Assembly: GCA_963800975.1 (NCBI GenBank) | Contig: CAWDDB010000012.1 | Span: 310,001 to 374,000 of the forward strand | DNA: 64,000 nucleotides | Direction: 5' to 3' | DNA from: JALYGY01 sp963800975 | Lineage (GTDB): Bacteria > Actinomycetota > Rubrobacteria > Rubrobacterales > Rubrobacteraceae | Part shown: piece by piece, positions 41,495-49,602 of the stretch | Numbering within the stretch: position 1 is the stretch's first letter | Layout of the letters: the number at the start of each line of letters is the position of its first letter | Translations under genes and position numbers: made by a program | Notes under the pieces: model-generated | The model's database searches: none | Seen by the model: the letters and a program-made list of their open reading frames with translations, nothing else | What the model was told of the DNA's origin: nothing

Positions 41495-42751
41495 GTGCGT
41501 CCGAGCCGATCGGCCGCCGTCCTGTTACTACTGAGCACCGGGGGTGTGGTGGTTGTGCGAGGAACACTTACCTTTGCCATGGGGCTGTCCGTCGCGCTGG
41601 TGGGGATTGCAAGCCTAGCTCTGGCGGCTGGGGAGGCGCGGGCGGCGGCCAGGGCACGGATAGTGAACCCGACGTACGCCTCCGGGCCCTACTACTCCGG
41701 CGAGAGGGCGACCTCTTCCCTGCGGGTCAAGAACACGGGCACCGCCAGGAACACGCTTTGGGTCAGATACGAGGTGCGGGACGGAGCCGGCAGAACCCGT
41801 ACCGTCCCAGCCGTCTCGGTCGTACTGGACCCAGGCCAGACCTCGGCGGTCATAAACAGGGCCTGGACGGTACCCGACCCCGCGGACACCTCCACCCTCA
41901 CGACAGGTCCTTACGCGGCGGGCTTCGCTGTCTACGATGCCAACCCCGACACCAACGCGACCGCGCCCCTGCTGGCCGCCAACGAGATGCCCGACGCCTT
42001 CCGAGCGCACAACTTCCTCGATCAGTTCTCCTCATTCGACGCTGGGAGGTGGGCTAGGAGCGATCACGGGCTGGGCTTTATCCGTGAGCAGGTGGCCGAC
42101 GAGCAGGGCTGCGGCGCCATGGGTCCCACGACCAACGTCCTCTACGCCACTTACCTGAACCCCGCAAACGTCTTTGCGAGCGGTACGGGGCAGCTTCGGA
42201 TGAGGTTGCCGAGCGGGCCCTCGAGCAACGCTTGCGCGAACGTCGAGGGCGCCGAGATTGAGTCAGACTCCTACTATAGGTACGGCTCGTACGAGGTTAG
42301 GATGCAACTGCCAGACGTCCCATCCTCCATAACGGGCTTCTTCCTCTACGGGGGGGACGGCATAGCCGAGATAGACATCGAGGCCTTCAACGAAAAGAAC
42401 ACCAACCCCAACACTGGCGCCCAGCGGGGGAAGGTCATGTTCACTACCTACGCCGAGAATCCCGACGGCTCCCCGAACCTGGTGCCCACCCACGCCACTA
42501 ACGGCGAGCCGGGCAACGAGCCGCCCGTGACGCTGCCCTTCGATCCGACAGCAGGCATGCACGTCTACCGCTTCGACCTCTACCCGGACGCCGTCAGGTT
42601 CTACGTCGACGGCGTGCTTATGAAAGAGTGGACCGACGGGCTTCCCACCGCAAACATGAAGCTCCTGCTGAACGCTTGGTACCCGCGCTGGTTGTCACAA
42701 ACGTCGCCGCCCGAGGCCCGTTATTTGGACGTCGACTGGATTCGCCACTAG
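41495..42751 (+). CDS. Secreted GH16 endo-beta-glucanase-like protein
   Basis: The protein (418 aa from GTG 41495) has a signal-like segment (GLSVALVGIASLALAAGEAR), a beta-sandwich region of about 110 residues, and a GH16 domain. The catalytic motif is present as GDGIAEIDIEAF, which matches E-[ILV]-D-x-E with nucleophile and acid/base Glu. YGSYEVRMQLP and YRFDLYPDAVRFYVDG are typical GH16 strands. It should cut beta-1,3 or mixed beta-1,3-1,4 linkages outside the cell. The start is uncertain; ATG 41579 would give a normal signal peptide. It ends the plus-strand arm of the glycan module. Confidence 0.82.
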   Translation: MRPSRSAAVLLLLSTGGVVVVRGTLTFAMGLSVALVGIASLALAAGEARAAARARIVNPTYASGPYYSGERATSSLRVKNTGTARNTLWVRYEVRDGAGRTRTVPAVSVVLDPGQTSAVINRAWTVPDPADTSTLTTGPYAAGFAVYDANPDTNATAPLLAANEMPDAFRAHNFLDQFSSFDAGRWARSDHGLGFIREQVADEQGCGAMGPTTNVLYATYLNPANVFASGTGQLRMRLPSGPSSNACANVEGAEIESDSYYRYGSYEVRMQLPDVPSSITGFFLYGGDGIAEIDIEAFNEKNTNPNTGAQRGKVMFTTYAENPDGSPNLVPTHATNGEPGNEPPVTLPFDPTAGMHVYRFDLYPDAVRFYVDGVLMKEWTDGLPTANMKLLLNAWYPRWLSQTSPPEARYLDVDWIRH

Positions 42752-42904
42752 GGGCACGCGGATGTAAACTCCTTCGGCGTTTGGTGTCCGATCCTAAGCT
42801 CCGCTACTCCCATCCTCTGAGCAGAGCACGGAGGGTAGTGGCGGGCTTGGCCTAATTCGCCTGCCCCTAGTACCCGCGTCGACTAGCCCCTTACCTGGGC
42901 CCCC

Positions 42905-43013
42905 CGCCTGGTACGCCGCCACGAGCGTTAGGGTGGAGGCGAAGGACACGCTAGAGCAGGCGAAGGAGCTGCGTGGGGTGCTCGAGGAGTTGGGCGAGCG
43001 GTTGGGTACATAA
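42905..43013 (+). pseudogene. Fragment related to the 41239 small protein
   Basis: An open frame without a usable start encodes AWYAATSVRVEAKDTLEQAK followed by ELRGVLEELGERLG, resembling the AWYPGT...RVLEELG end of the 41239 product. It is interpreted as a decayed second copy. Confidence 0.4.
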
Positions 43014-43085
43014 GCGCCCGCGACGTCGCTCGGTGTCGCGGTATGATGGGCTAGGTGCCGGAAACGAGGGCGAGGAGCCACATCG

Positions 43086-43310
43086 ATGGGCGAGAGGCGA
43101 TCCTTTTGGCGGGGGTTGTTCGGCGGGAAGGGCTCCTCCCTCTCCCAACGCCAAGAGAGGGTCTTGCGCTACGTCATAGGACGCACGAACGAGGGCGTCC
43201 CCCTGCGGGAGGTGATCGATGAGGAGTACGTGCGCCGCAACAGCTCCCAGGCCAAGGTGGACGAGAACGTCAGGAGCCCCGAGCTGATCGAGGCGGCAGG
43301 TGCCGCGTAA
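43086..43310 (+). CDS. Small hypothetical protein
   Basis: The 74-residue protein starts MGERRSFWRGLFGGKGSSLS and has a helical middle (RQERVLRYVIGRTNEGVPLR, EVIDEEYVRR). The basic-aromatic beginning may be membrane-associating. ATG 43086 lies 9 bases after GAGGAG. No family recognised. Confidence 0.5.
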   Translation: MGERRSFWRGLFGGKGSSLSQRQERVLRYVIGRTNEGVPLREVIDEEYVRRNSSQAKVDENVRSPELIEAAGAA

Positions 43311-43684
43311 GGATCTACCTCCCCGATTTGGAATGCCCCAACGCATGTGCATGTCTTACGTTGCATTATCTACATGTTGTATCCCAGGTGAAAATAGTTG
43401 TGATTTGCTACCCTTGTTGTGAGAGCGGGCGGCTACGTGGGAGGATATGTGTGAACACGCGGGGCAGCACAATGGGCCGCCGAGGGTCGTGATCAGGGAG
43501 GCGGCCACGCGCCACGGTTAGGCGAGCCGTGGCAGGATTCGCCAGGAGGAGCCATTTAGACCAGTGAAGGGCAGATGACGGACAACCAAAGAGCTAGAGC
43601 GAGAGAGTAAAGGAGAGAGGTAATGACGGACACGCACAGAGAACCCCCCCGAGAGGGATCGGCGGCCGTACGGAGGGTCCAGTC
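43311..43684. other. Intergenic region
   Basis: No supported gene. A 24-codon frame starts at ATG 43447, but its GGGAGGA site is too close. The first 80 bases are AT-rich for this window. Confidence 0.4.
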
Positions 43685-44084
43685 GTGACCAGGGCGGCGA
43701 CGCACAGGCGGCCCGGCATGCTCACCTTCGCCGCCGTCATAATGTTCGTGGTGGCCGGCCTGGAGGGATTGAGCGCGCTTCTGAACTTCGCGGGCACCGG
43801 CTGGTGGGTGACTACCAAGCGGCAACCTGGTGTACGCGAACTTCGTCATCTGGGGAATCCTCGATTTGATCATCGCGATCATCGCGCTGTATGCGGGAAT
43901 TGACATCCTCAGAGGAGGGACTTACGGTCTGATCGTGGGCTACCTATTCGCCGTTGTGGGCGCCATCAGGTGGCTGTTTGTCATCCCGGCTGCTCCGGTG
44001 CTAGCGGTGGTGGTCGTCGCGCTTTGCGTGATGGTCGTCTACGGGCTCGCCCAGCACTCCGACTACTTCGACGAGGGCGCCTGA
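43685..44084 (+). pseudogene. DUF7144-like four-helix membrane protein, frameshifted
   Basis: The first frame (GTG 43685, GGAGG at 7 bases) encodes the first helix and LLNFAGTGWWVTT, then drifts into a non-membrane tail. The other frame continues NLVYANFVIWGILDLIIAII, IRWLFVIPAAPVLAVVVVAL and AQHSDYFDEGA, the expected second to fourth helices. One extra A around 43818 explains the shift. Joined, the protein would be about 132 residues, the usual size of these actinobacterial membrane proteins. Confidence 0.7.
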
Positions 44085-44430
44085 GACTGCCTTCCAGCAT
44101 AAGGTGTTGGACACAGGGGCGCTCTCAAGGTGATCTAAGAGCCGGGGCTAGCGATGCGGGCAGGAGGTTCCGCCCGCATCCGCCCCTACAAGGCACCCTT
44201 CGCCTCCCTGCTGGCAGCTTGGCTTAGGTTCAGTGGCGATGACCGTGTAAACCCTCCTCGCGGAGACCAAAACACTCGGCCTCCGGCAGCAGCTGAGAAG
44301 GAGATGACTGAGAATCTTACTTGTGGGGGTAATTGTTGGCGTGCCTGGGGACGCGTTTGAGGAGGGACGAGTACCTTGAGAAGAAGAGGGGAAACGAGAC
44401 TAAACCTCGCAACGCTCCCAGAACGGTTGC

Positions 44431-44722
44431 CTTTCTTTCCACCGCAACCTCCTCCCTAAGGCGCGGCAGAAAGAATTGGCAGTGTACGGAGGCGCGTAGG
44501 AGGAGCCCGGGTCGTTATCTGGCGCTTGATACGTAACGTCGTCTAAAGTGGTTGGTCTACGTAGCGAGCCCAGGGGACCACAAAGGTGGCTGCTGCGACT
44601 TCAACGGCCTTTGAGTCGGCTTTAAAGGAGTCAGGGCAGTCCGCCGCGAGCTACCATCTCCAACTATCGACCGCTACCAATGCTTCCCGCCTACGGGAAG
44701 GGGTTGCGACGGAAAGAAGCGC
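44431..44722. repeat. Repeat module A: core element flanked by inverted hairpin sequences
   Basis: The 44085-44817 gap holds a core (about 44540-44680) repeated at 46530-46668. To its left is TTTCTTTCCACCGCAACC (about 44433) and to its right the near-reverse-complement GGTTGCGACGGAAAGAAG (about 44703), so the module has inverted ends. A small hairpin TTCCCG-CCTA-CGGGAA lies between. No good gene start is present; the rest of the gap is featureless. Confidence 0.55.
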
Positions 44723-44817
44723 GGCCAGCTCAGGCCGGTCGGGGTGTGCTGTGAGACCATCATATAAATGTGCGGTAACGACGAGCAAATAGCGCGGCTG
44801 GGAGGGTGGCTAGGGCG

Positions 44818-45390
44818 ATGGGTAGGTTCTGGCGGGTGGACAATGCCCTGGAGGATTCCGAGGGTATGAGGTGGGTCCGCGAGCGGTTAGGGTATTACGA
44901 CTGGTCCAAGGCCGACTGGCTCAGCGTGCGGCGCGGCCGCAGCGAGAAGTACGCCTTTCGGGGCGTGTGCAAAGCGCCTCGCAACGGATCGAGGTACCGG
45001 ATCAACTGCAACGTGAGCAAGCACGCTTCTTACCCGATCTACCAGCTCATGCGCGTGTCTCCCTTGTATCGCAACCCCGACGGAACATGGCCGGAAGTGC
45101 CCGAAGGTCATAAGGTCGGCGATCGTTACGTTGCCGCCCGTAACGGTGAGAGCGTCCAATGGAGACGGCTGTACCGCCCCCTAGAGCTCAGGAATGAAGA
45201 CGAGGTTTTGGTGTTCTTGGTAGCGCACGAGGCTTTCCACTATCTTCGCAAGACGAGGCAGGTTGAGGGACGACACGGCGAGATAGAAGCCGACGCCTTC
45301 GCCTCGAGGGTGTTGGAGCAGTACCGCGACGGGTTGAGCACCACCATACCACCTACACGCGGTCGCCGACGAAATAGCCCGCAGGATTAA
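44818..45390 (+). CDS. Putative zinc metalloprotease-like protein (HExxH)
   Basis: The protein is 190 aa long. A VFLVAHEAFHYLRK segment near residue 140 contains HEAFH, the zincin motif, and EGRHGEIEADAFASRVL follows with a suitable third ligand (E). The N-terminal part is rich in Trp, Arg and Tyr. No signal peptide is seen, so it would act in the cytoplasm. ATG 44818 is 11 bases from GGAGGG. The family is not named with certainty; similarity could also be to SprT- or IrrE-like element proteins. Confidence 0.6.
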   Translation: MGRFWRVDNALEDSEGMRWVRERLGYYDWSKADWLSVRRGRSEKYAFRGVCKAPRNGSRYRINCNVSKHASYPIYQLMRVSPLYRNPDGTWPEVPEGHKVGDRYVAARNGESVQWRRLYRPLELRNEDEVLVFLVAHEAFHYLRKTRQVEGRHGEIEADAFASRVLEQYRDGLSTTIPPTRGRRRNSPQD

Positions 45391-45713
45391 AGGGGGCTAG
45401 GTCCGAGGGACAGAGAGGTATAGGCTCCATCGAAGGCTGCCGGCGCTCGTGGCACGACCTGAGCGGGTGAAGAATTCTGATTGGCTCGCACTAGCATCGT
45501 CCTGCCGATTTAGGCCCGCCCATGCGCCTTGCCGAGGCGCTTGCACCAGATGTGGTGCACCTCCCACAACACATCCCCCACGGGGTCCGTTCCGCCAAAC
45601 TCGCCCAGAACGCGACGGTGGCAAGCGTTTCTGGCTCCCGTATAAACTGGAGGTAAGCAAACCCAACACGGCCGCGCAGGAGCAGCAGAAGACGGCCGGA
45701 GAAAGGAGCCACC
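45391..45713 (+). promoter_or_regulatory. Upstream region of the HU gene
   Basis: TATAAA at 45641-45646 with TGGCAA 16 bases upstream is a possible promoter for the HU gene. On the minus strand a short frame reads WEVHHIWCKRLGKAHG, reminiscent of an HNH-type remnant, but it is too short to call. Confidence 0.4.
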
Positions 45714-45983
45714 ATGAACAAGGGAGAGCTCATCGAGAGGATCGCCGAGGAGGCCGGGGTAACCGAGGGCGAGGCCCAGAAGCACTTCGGGGCTTTCGAG
45801 CGGGTGGTGACCGAGGCGCTCAAGAGCGGCGAGGAGGTCAGGATCACGGGCTTCGGGAAGTTCTCCGTGCGGGAGCGCAAGGCCAGGGAGGGCAGGAACC
45901 CCCAGACCGGTGAGAAGATGAAGATCGCGGCTTCCAAGGTCCCGGCCTTCAGCGCGGGTAACGCCCTCAAAGAGGCGGTCTAG
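45714..45983 (+). CDS. HU-family DNA-binding protein
   Basis: HU is a nucleoid protein that bends DNA as a dimer. The 89-residue protein has the full fold: MNKGELIERIAEEAGVT, a GEEVRITGFGKFSVRER strand pair, the GRNPQTGEKMKI arm and a final VPAFSAGNALKEAV. ATG 45714 follows AAAGGAGCC. The length is exactly typical. It is probably the main or an extra HU of this organism. Confidence 0.95.
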   Translation: MNKGELIERIAEEAGVTEGEAQKHFGAFERVVTEALKSGEEVRITGFGKFSVRERKAREGRNPQTGEKMKIAASKVPAFSAGNALKEAV

Positions 45984-46122
45984 GAGCCTTCGAACCGGGG
46001 TCCCGCTTAAATGAGGGGGCTCCGGGCCCTTTCGTTGCCACTACGCGGTCGTGGTCAGCCGGTGCCCGGTGCACAAGAGTAATAGTAGCGAGGTGCCGTC
46101 ATTTCATAGGAAGGAGGTTTTC

Positions 46123-46438
46123 TTGAGTAAGGTCACGATGCCGGTCCCGTGCCAGGTGCGAAGCGAGGCGGAGAGCCCCTGCCCCCGCCGCGCGGTCGTG
46201 GAAGTACGGGGTGTGGTTTTCTGTGGGCCGTGCGCCCGCGAGCAGGAGGCATACTATCGTCATTGGTGAGCTTACGCAGGAGGATGAGATTCAGGGTTCG
46301 GGCAGCAAGCTGCTCGTCGAGGCGGTGCAGCGGCTGCGGCGGGATCGCGCGGGTGGTACGAAAAGCATCGCCGCAGGAACGCATCACCGGTTCTCGGGCG
46401 TAGACGAAACCGAACCTCTCGCCTTCGCGAATGGCTAA
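46123..46438 (+). pseudogene. Small Cys-rich (zinc-binding) protein gene, frameshifted
   Basis: AAGGAGG with TTG 46123 five bases later is one of the best ribosome sites in the region. It starts a frame with MPVPCQVRSEAESPCPRRAV and VFCGPCAREQEAYY, then a stop at 46269. The neighbouring frame continues IVIGELTQEDEIQGSGSKLL and ends at 46438. An extra T near 46254 would join them into a 104-residue protein with two cysteine pairs. As read, only the 48-residue part is made. Confidence 0.55.
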
Positions 46439-46446
46439 CCTGAGAG

Positions 46447-46710
46447 AATGTTTTCCACCACAACCCCTCCTTAGGGCGGCGGATACCAGTTAAGAATTCC
46501 TTCGCGGCGAAATCTATGTTGACGTGTAAGAGCCGCTTTAAGTTGTTGCACTACCCAGCTGAGCAGAGGGCCACGAAGGTGACTGCTGCGCCTTCAACGG
46601 CCTTTAAGTCGGCCTTGAAGGAGACAGGGCGGCTCGACGCTAGCTGCCATCTCCAACTGTCGACCGCTGCTTTTTCTTTCCGCCGCAACTCCTTCCCTTA
46701 AGGGCGGAAA
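46447..46710. repeat. Repeat module B: second copy of the 44.5-kb core and hairpins
   Basis: The core at 46530-46668 matches 44540-44680 at most positions (for example CTTCAACGGCCTTT and CATCTCCAACT). A hairpin-type element, CTTTCCGCC ... GGCGGAAAG, follows at 46679-46710, and a degenerate copy lies at 46447-46480. 46711-46905 shows nothing further. Confidence 0.55.
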
Positions 46711-46905
46711 GAGTCGGAGGCGATCAGCGCACGCGTAAGGAGCGGTTTCGAGGACCTCTGCGGCCTGTGGTGGACCTTCGCGAACGGATCTGCCCTACTT
46801 GGAGTAGCTTACGGTGGCCGTGAATGGGTGATGAGGAGCTTGCTGGCTAGTTAGGATGATGTTCGGGGCGTTCGAAACAAACCATACGTCGGGCTGGTCC
46901 GGTCA

Positions 46906-47493
46906 CTAAACGAATGTGCGCAAGGCCACCGCGAAGTTCTCCTCCGGCAGGCCGTTGGCGAATGCCGCTACCGCCCAATCCTCCTGGCCTTCCTTGATAT
47001 CTTCCTTGGGTCCCTTGCACTCCACGAACACCAGCGTCTCCAGGGGCCTGTCCGGATCCCAGGCGGCCACGTCGGGTATTCCCCCGATCTTCGTCCCCAT
47101 GCTCCTGCGCACCTCCCGGTCCCATCCCGTAAGCCAGTCCGGCAGGCGGTACGGGGAGATGGACCACGGCTTCCACAAATCGGGCACCTTCTCCGGGGCG
47201 TAAGAGCAGACCCAGTAGGCCTCCTTCCTGACGGTTCGTAGGAGCTTGGCCACCTCCACCTCATTGCAGCTGCGATGGGGTTCTCCGCCGTCCAGTGCGT
47301 AGACCTGGCCGCTGGCTTTACCGAAGTCCTCGGACCAGGGGAGCCTGGGGCCGTCCCACTGCCGGTAGCGTATCTCCACGTGCCCCACCCGTGGTGGAGC
47401 TTGAGTTCGCTGGACCTTCCGTTTCCTCGCGGCAAGGGGCAGCTTCGTCCGCCGTCCTCCTCCCAGCGCTCGGATCCAGTCCGTGTCGTCCAT
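46906..47493 (-). CDS. VRR-NUC-type nuclease-like protein
   Basis: The C-terminal third has the order of a VRR-NUC/PD-(D/E)xK nuclease: GGIPDVAAWDP, LVFVECKGPKEDIKEGQEDW and a final small helix. The PD, E-x-K and Q-x-x-W residues are all present. The N-terminal half is basic. ATG 47493 follows GAGGAGC, giving 195 residues. Such stand-alone VRR-NUC proteins are common in phages and mobile elements and may cut branched DNA. It lies downstream of the XRE gene on the same strand. Confidence 0.65.
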   Translation of the reverse strand: MDDTDWIRALGGGRRTKLPLAARKRKVQRTQAPPRVGHVEIRYRQWDGPRLPWSEDFGKASGQVYALDGGEPHRSCNEVEVAKLLRTVRKEAYWVCSYAPEKVPDLWKPWSISPYRLPDWLTGWDREVRRSMGTKIGGIPDVAAWDPDRPLETLVFVECKGPKEDIKEGQEDWAVAAFANGLPEENFAVALRTFV

Positions 47494-47641
47494 GCTTGCG
47501 CTCCTCTCTTCGTCATAATCACCAAGCGCAAATTCTTGATTGGGTGGGATCGCGGTCTGGTTCACGATTCCTCGCATTCGAGCCACAGCGCGAACAGCTA
47601 GACGGGGCCGACTCCGAGCGTGCGTTCTCTGTAAGACCATG

Positions 47642-48145
47642 CTACATCCCCCCGAGGAGCGCCTGACCGAGTAGCACCTGACGGCGCAGCGACAGCTTCG
47701 CCAGCTCGTTCTCCTCGTCCTCGGTGAGTTCGCCCTGCTCTCGCCGTCGCTCCAACTCCCCAAGCCGGTAAGAGAGCCGATATATCTCTCCCTCGTTTCC
47801 CGTGGTGGGGATGCCTTCTTCCCGGCTAAAGTGGGTGTAGCCATCCTCCCGCCCAACGGTGGCGAGCTGGACCAGGTTCTTTGCCGCATCTTCCGGCTCC
47901 TCCGCCACCGGCTCCTCCGCCACCGGCTCCTCCACCACGATCAGCTCGTGCGGATCGACGCCCAGCACCCCCGCCAGGCGACGAACCGTGTCGGGGCGGA
48001 AGGTTCGGTCGGGTTGTTTTTCTATTCGGTTGACGGTCTCGGTGACGACGCCCGCGAGCTGGGCAAGTTCGCGTTGGCTGAGGAGGAGGGCACGGCGTAA
48101 CTCTTTGACACGGCCCGCATCGATACGTGTTCCGCCGTCCTGCAT
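47642..48145 (-). CDS. XRE-family HTH regulator with a Glu-rich repeat linker
   Basis: The N-terminal 70 residues are a Cro/C1-type helix-turn-helix (VKELRRALLLSQRELAQLAG, VTETVNRIEKQPDRTFRPDT). A linker EEPVAEEPVAEEPE follows, encoded by 15-bp tandem repeats, and then a charged C-terminal region of about 80 residues with LSYRLGELERRREQGELT. ATG 48145 follows AGGAGAG. It probably controls the divergent DUF4352 gene; two direct repeats in the gap look like its operators. Confidence 0.8.
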   Translation of the reverse strand: MQDGGTRIDAGRVKELRRALLLSQRELAQLAGVVTETVNRIEKQPDRTFRPDTVRRLAGVLGVDPHELIVVEEPVAEEPVAEEPEDAAKNLVQLATVGREDGYTHFSREEGIPTTGNEGEIYRLSYRLGELERRREQGELTEDEENELAKLSLRRQVLLGQALLGGM

Positions 48146-48168
48146 GATCTCTCCTATTCAGTGTTGCT

Positions 48169-48277
48169 ATCAGCTTTCTACGTTGGTCATATTACTACCT
48201 AGTCTTGGTATTATCAACTTTTTATGTTGCTTCTTTCACAACTCAGTCTTGACAAAGTCATAAGCCAACACTACCCT
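48169..48277. promoter_or_regulatory. Divergent control region: two 17-bp direct repeats and a TTGACA promoter
   Basis: ATCAGCTTTCTACGTTG (48169-48185) and ATCAACTTTTTATGTTG (48213-48229) are direct repeats with three differences, 44 bases apart, in an AT-rich gap. TTGACA at 48249-48254 and TACCCT at 48272-48277, 17 bases apart, form a promoter for the 48340 gene. Confidence 0.6.
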
Positions 48278-48339
48278 GTGAACGTAATGAAGAAGCCCAG
48301 AGCGTCAAGGCTCACCAAAGAGTCCGGAAAGGACCAACC

Positions 48340-49029
48340 ATGAACGACTTTGGCACCCAGACCAGGACCAACGAGGACGCCGACGACGCAACGCGCGTCG
48401 TCGAGCGCGTCGTCTACGTCGAGAAGCCAAAGCGCCACCTGTTCCGCAAGCTGGTGCTCTACCCGATAGTGGGACTCTTCGCCCTCGGCGTCGTCGTCGC
48501 CGCCATCCCCGGAGGAGACGACAGCAACAACTCCCGCGAAGCCGGCGCGCAGAACACGCCCAACACGGCACAGGTCTCCAACACCGACTCCACCGACAAC
48601 AGCAAGCCCGCCCCCAAGCCCCGGGCGCTAGCCGTCGGGGAGACCGGCAAGGTCAAGGGCGGCTCCTACACCGTAACGGAGGCCTACCCGACCAACGCCT
48701 TGCACGACACCTACAAGATCGACCCGCCCAAGCGCGGCAACTTCGTTGTCGTGGACTTCACCTACACCAACGAGTCCCGCGAGGCGCAGACGCTAGATTA
48801 CGAGCTCCTGACCCTCCACTCCGCCGGCGCCACCTACGAGCCCATGACGGACACGTTCTCCTACGTGCCCACCCGGCTCGATCCCTGGCTAACCGACGTC
48901 AACCCCGGCGTCTCGCACAACTTCCGCGCCATCTACGTCGTCGCCCCGGACTCGAGCAACTACGAGTTCCACGCCATGTCCGCGGACTTCTGGAGCACCC
49001 AGACCGCGAAGACGGACCTGGGCTTCTAG
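48340..49029 (+). CDS. Membrane-anchored DUF4352 protein, copy 1
   Basis: The protein (229 aa) has a cytoplasmic N-terminus with VVERVVYVEKPKRHLFRK, one membrane helix (LVLYPIVGLFALGVVVAAI), an Asn/Thr/Ser linker and an extracellular beta-sandwich. The sandwich has GKVKGGSYTVTEAYPTNALH, NFVVVDFTYTNESREAQTLD and a DVNPGVSHNFRAIYVV end, the DUF4352 (telokin-like) pattern. ATG 48340 follows GGAAAGGACC. A paralogue of the same plan lies at 49603. Function unknown; such domains are often found in surface lipoproteins of mobile elements. Confidence 0.75.
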   Translation: MNDFGTQTRTNEDADDATRVVERVVYVEKPKRHLFRKLVLYPIVGLFALGVVVAAIPGGDDSNNSREAGAQNTPNTAQVSNTDSTDNSKPAPKPRALAVGETGKVKGGSYTVTEAYPTNALHDTYKIDPPKRGNFVVVDFTYTNESREAQTLDYELLTLHSAGATYEPMTDTFSYVPTRLDPWLTDVNPGVSHNFRAIYVVAPDSSNYEFHAMSADFWSTQTAKTDLGF

Positions 49030-49229
49030 AACACATCGCGACAAGACCATGGGGAGAGCGCTCATTTCTTCCCCACGGCCCCTGAGAGGAGCCCCAGTGT
49101 ACCGAAACGACCCACCGCTCGCCCTGTTGGCAATCCCAATTGTGGCGGGGACCGGCGGCGAAACGCCAAACGACACGCCCTTCACGCAGGGCCGCGCTGG
49201 CGTGAGGCTCCACCAGTTGTAAAGCAGAA

Positions 49230-49254
49230 ACGCCCCTGGCTTTGCCCGGGGCGT
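49230..49254 (+). terminator. ACGCCCC hairpin after DUF4352 copy 1
   Basis: ACGCCCC and GGGGCGT form the outer stem, with two more pairs inside, around a short loop. It lies 200 bases after the 49029 stop and before the next gene. Confidence 0.45.
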
Positions 49255-49319
49255 CACCGGGACGCGCCGTACCCACTGCCCGGTCTGATGACGATAGGGC
49301 GCGGCAGAGAGGAATGAAG

Positions 49320-49538
49320 ATGGAGACGAGGATAGTGGCGACGAAGGAAGTGAAGTCAGCGGAGCGAGGCGAAGCCAGAGGAGGGATGAGAACCGGCGCG
49401 ATAGTGATTGGGATCATCGCGGGCCTGGCCGGTCTGGTGAGCGCCGTCCTCGCCCTCATGGTGGACTGGCGCGAGGAGCAACGCAAGACGTTCGCGCACT
49501 TCGCCCCGGCCTCGGCTAGAGGGGGTGACCATGGGTAG
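49320..49538 (+). CDS. Small single-helix membrane protein
   Basis: The 72-residue protein has a charged front (METRIVATKEVKSAERGEA), one membrane helix (TGAIVIGIIAGLAGLVSAVL) and a charged tail. ATG 49320 lies 7 bases after GAGAGGA; ATG 49314 overlaps that site. It sits between the two DUF4352 genes. Function unknown. Confidence 0.5.
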   Translation: METRIVATKEVKSAERGEARGGMRTGAIVIGIIAGLAGLVSAVLALMVDWREEQRKTFAHFAPASARGGDHG

Positions 49539-49602
49539 CGCACTATAGACCCCGGACGGTTCCACCAGCAAAGCAGACCAACCAAGAACAAAGGAGAACG
49601 CC

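Noticed and set aside
43447..43521. 24-codon frame starting ATGTGTGAACAC
   Set aside because: The ribosome site abuts the start and there is no other support.
45510..45600. HNH-like fragment (WEVHHIWCK) on the minus strand
   Set aside because: It is too short, lacks the second half of the motif and has no start.
46545..46570. Minus-strand GCTCAGCTGGGTAG resembling a tRNA D arm in repeat module B
   Set aside because: The D stem is mismatched, no anticodon or T arm follows, and the equivalent position in module A lacks it.
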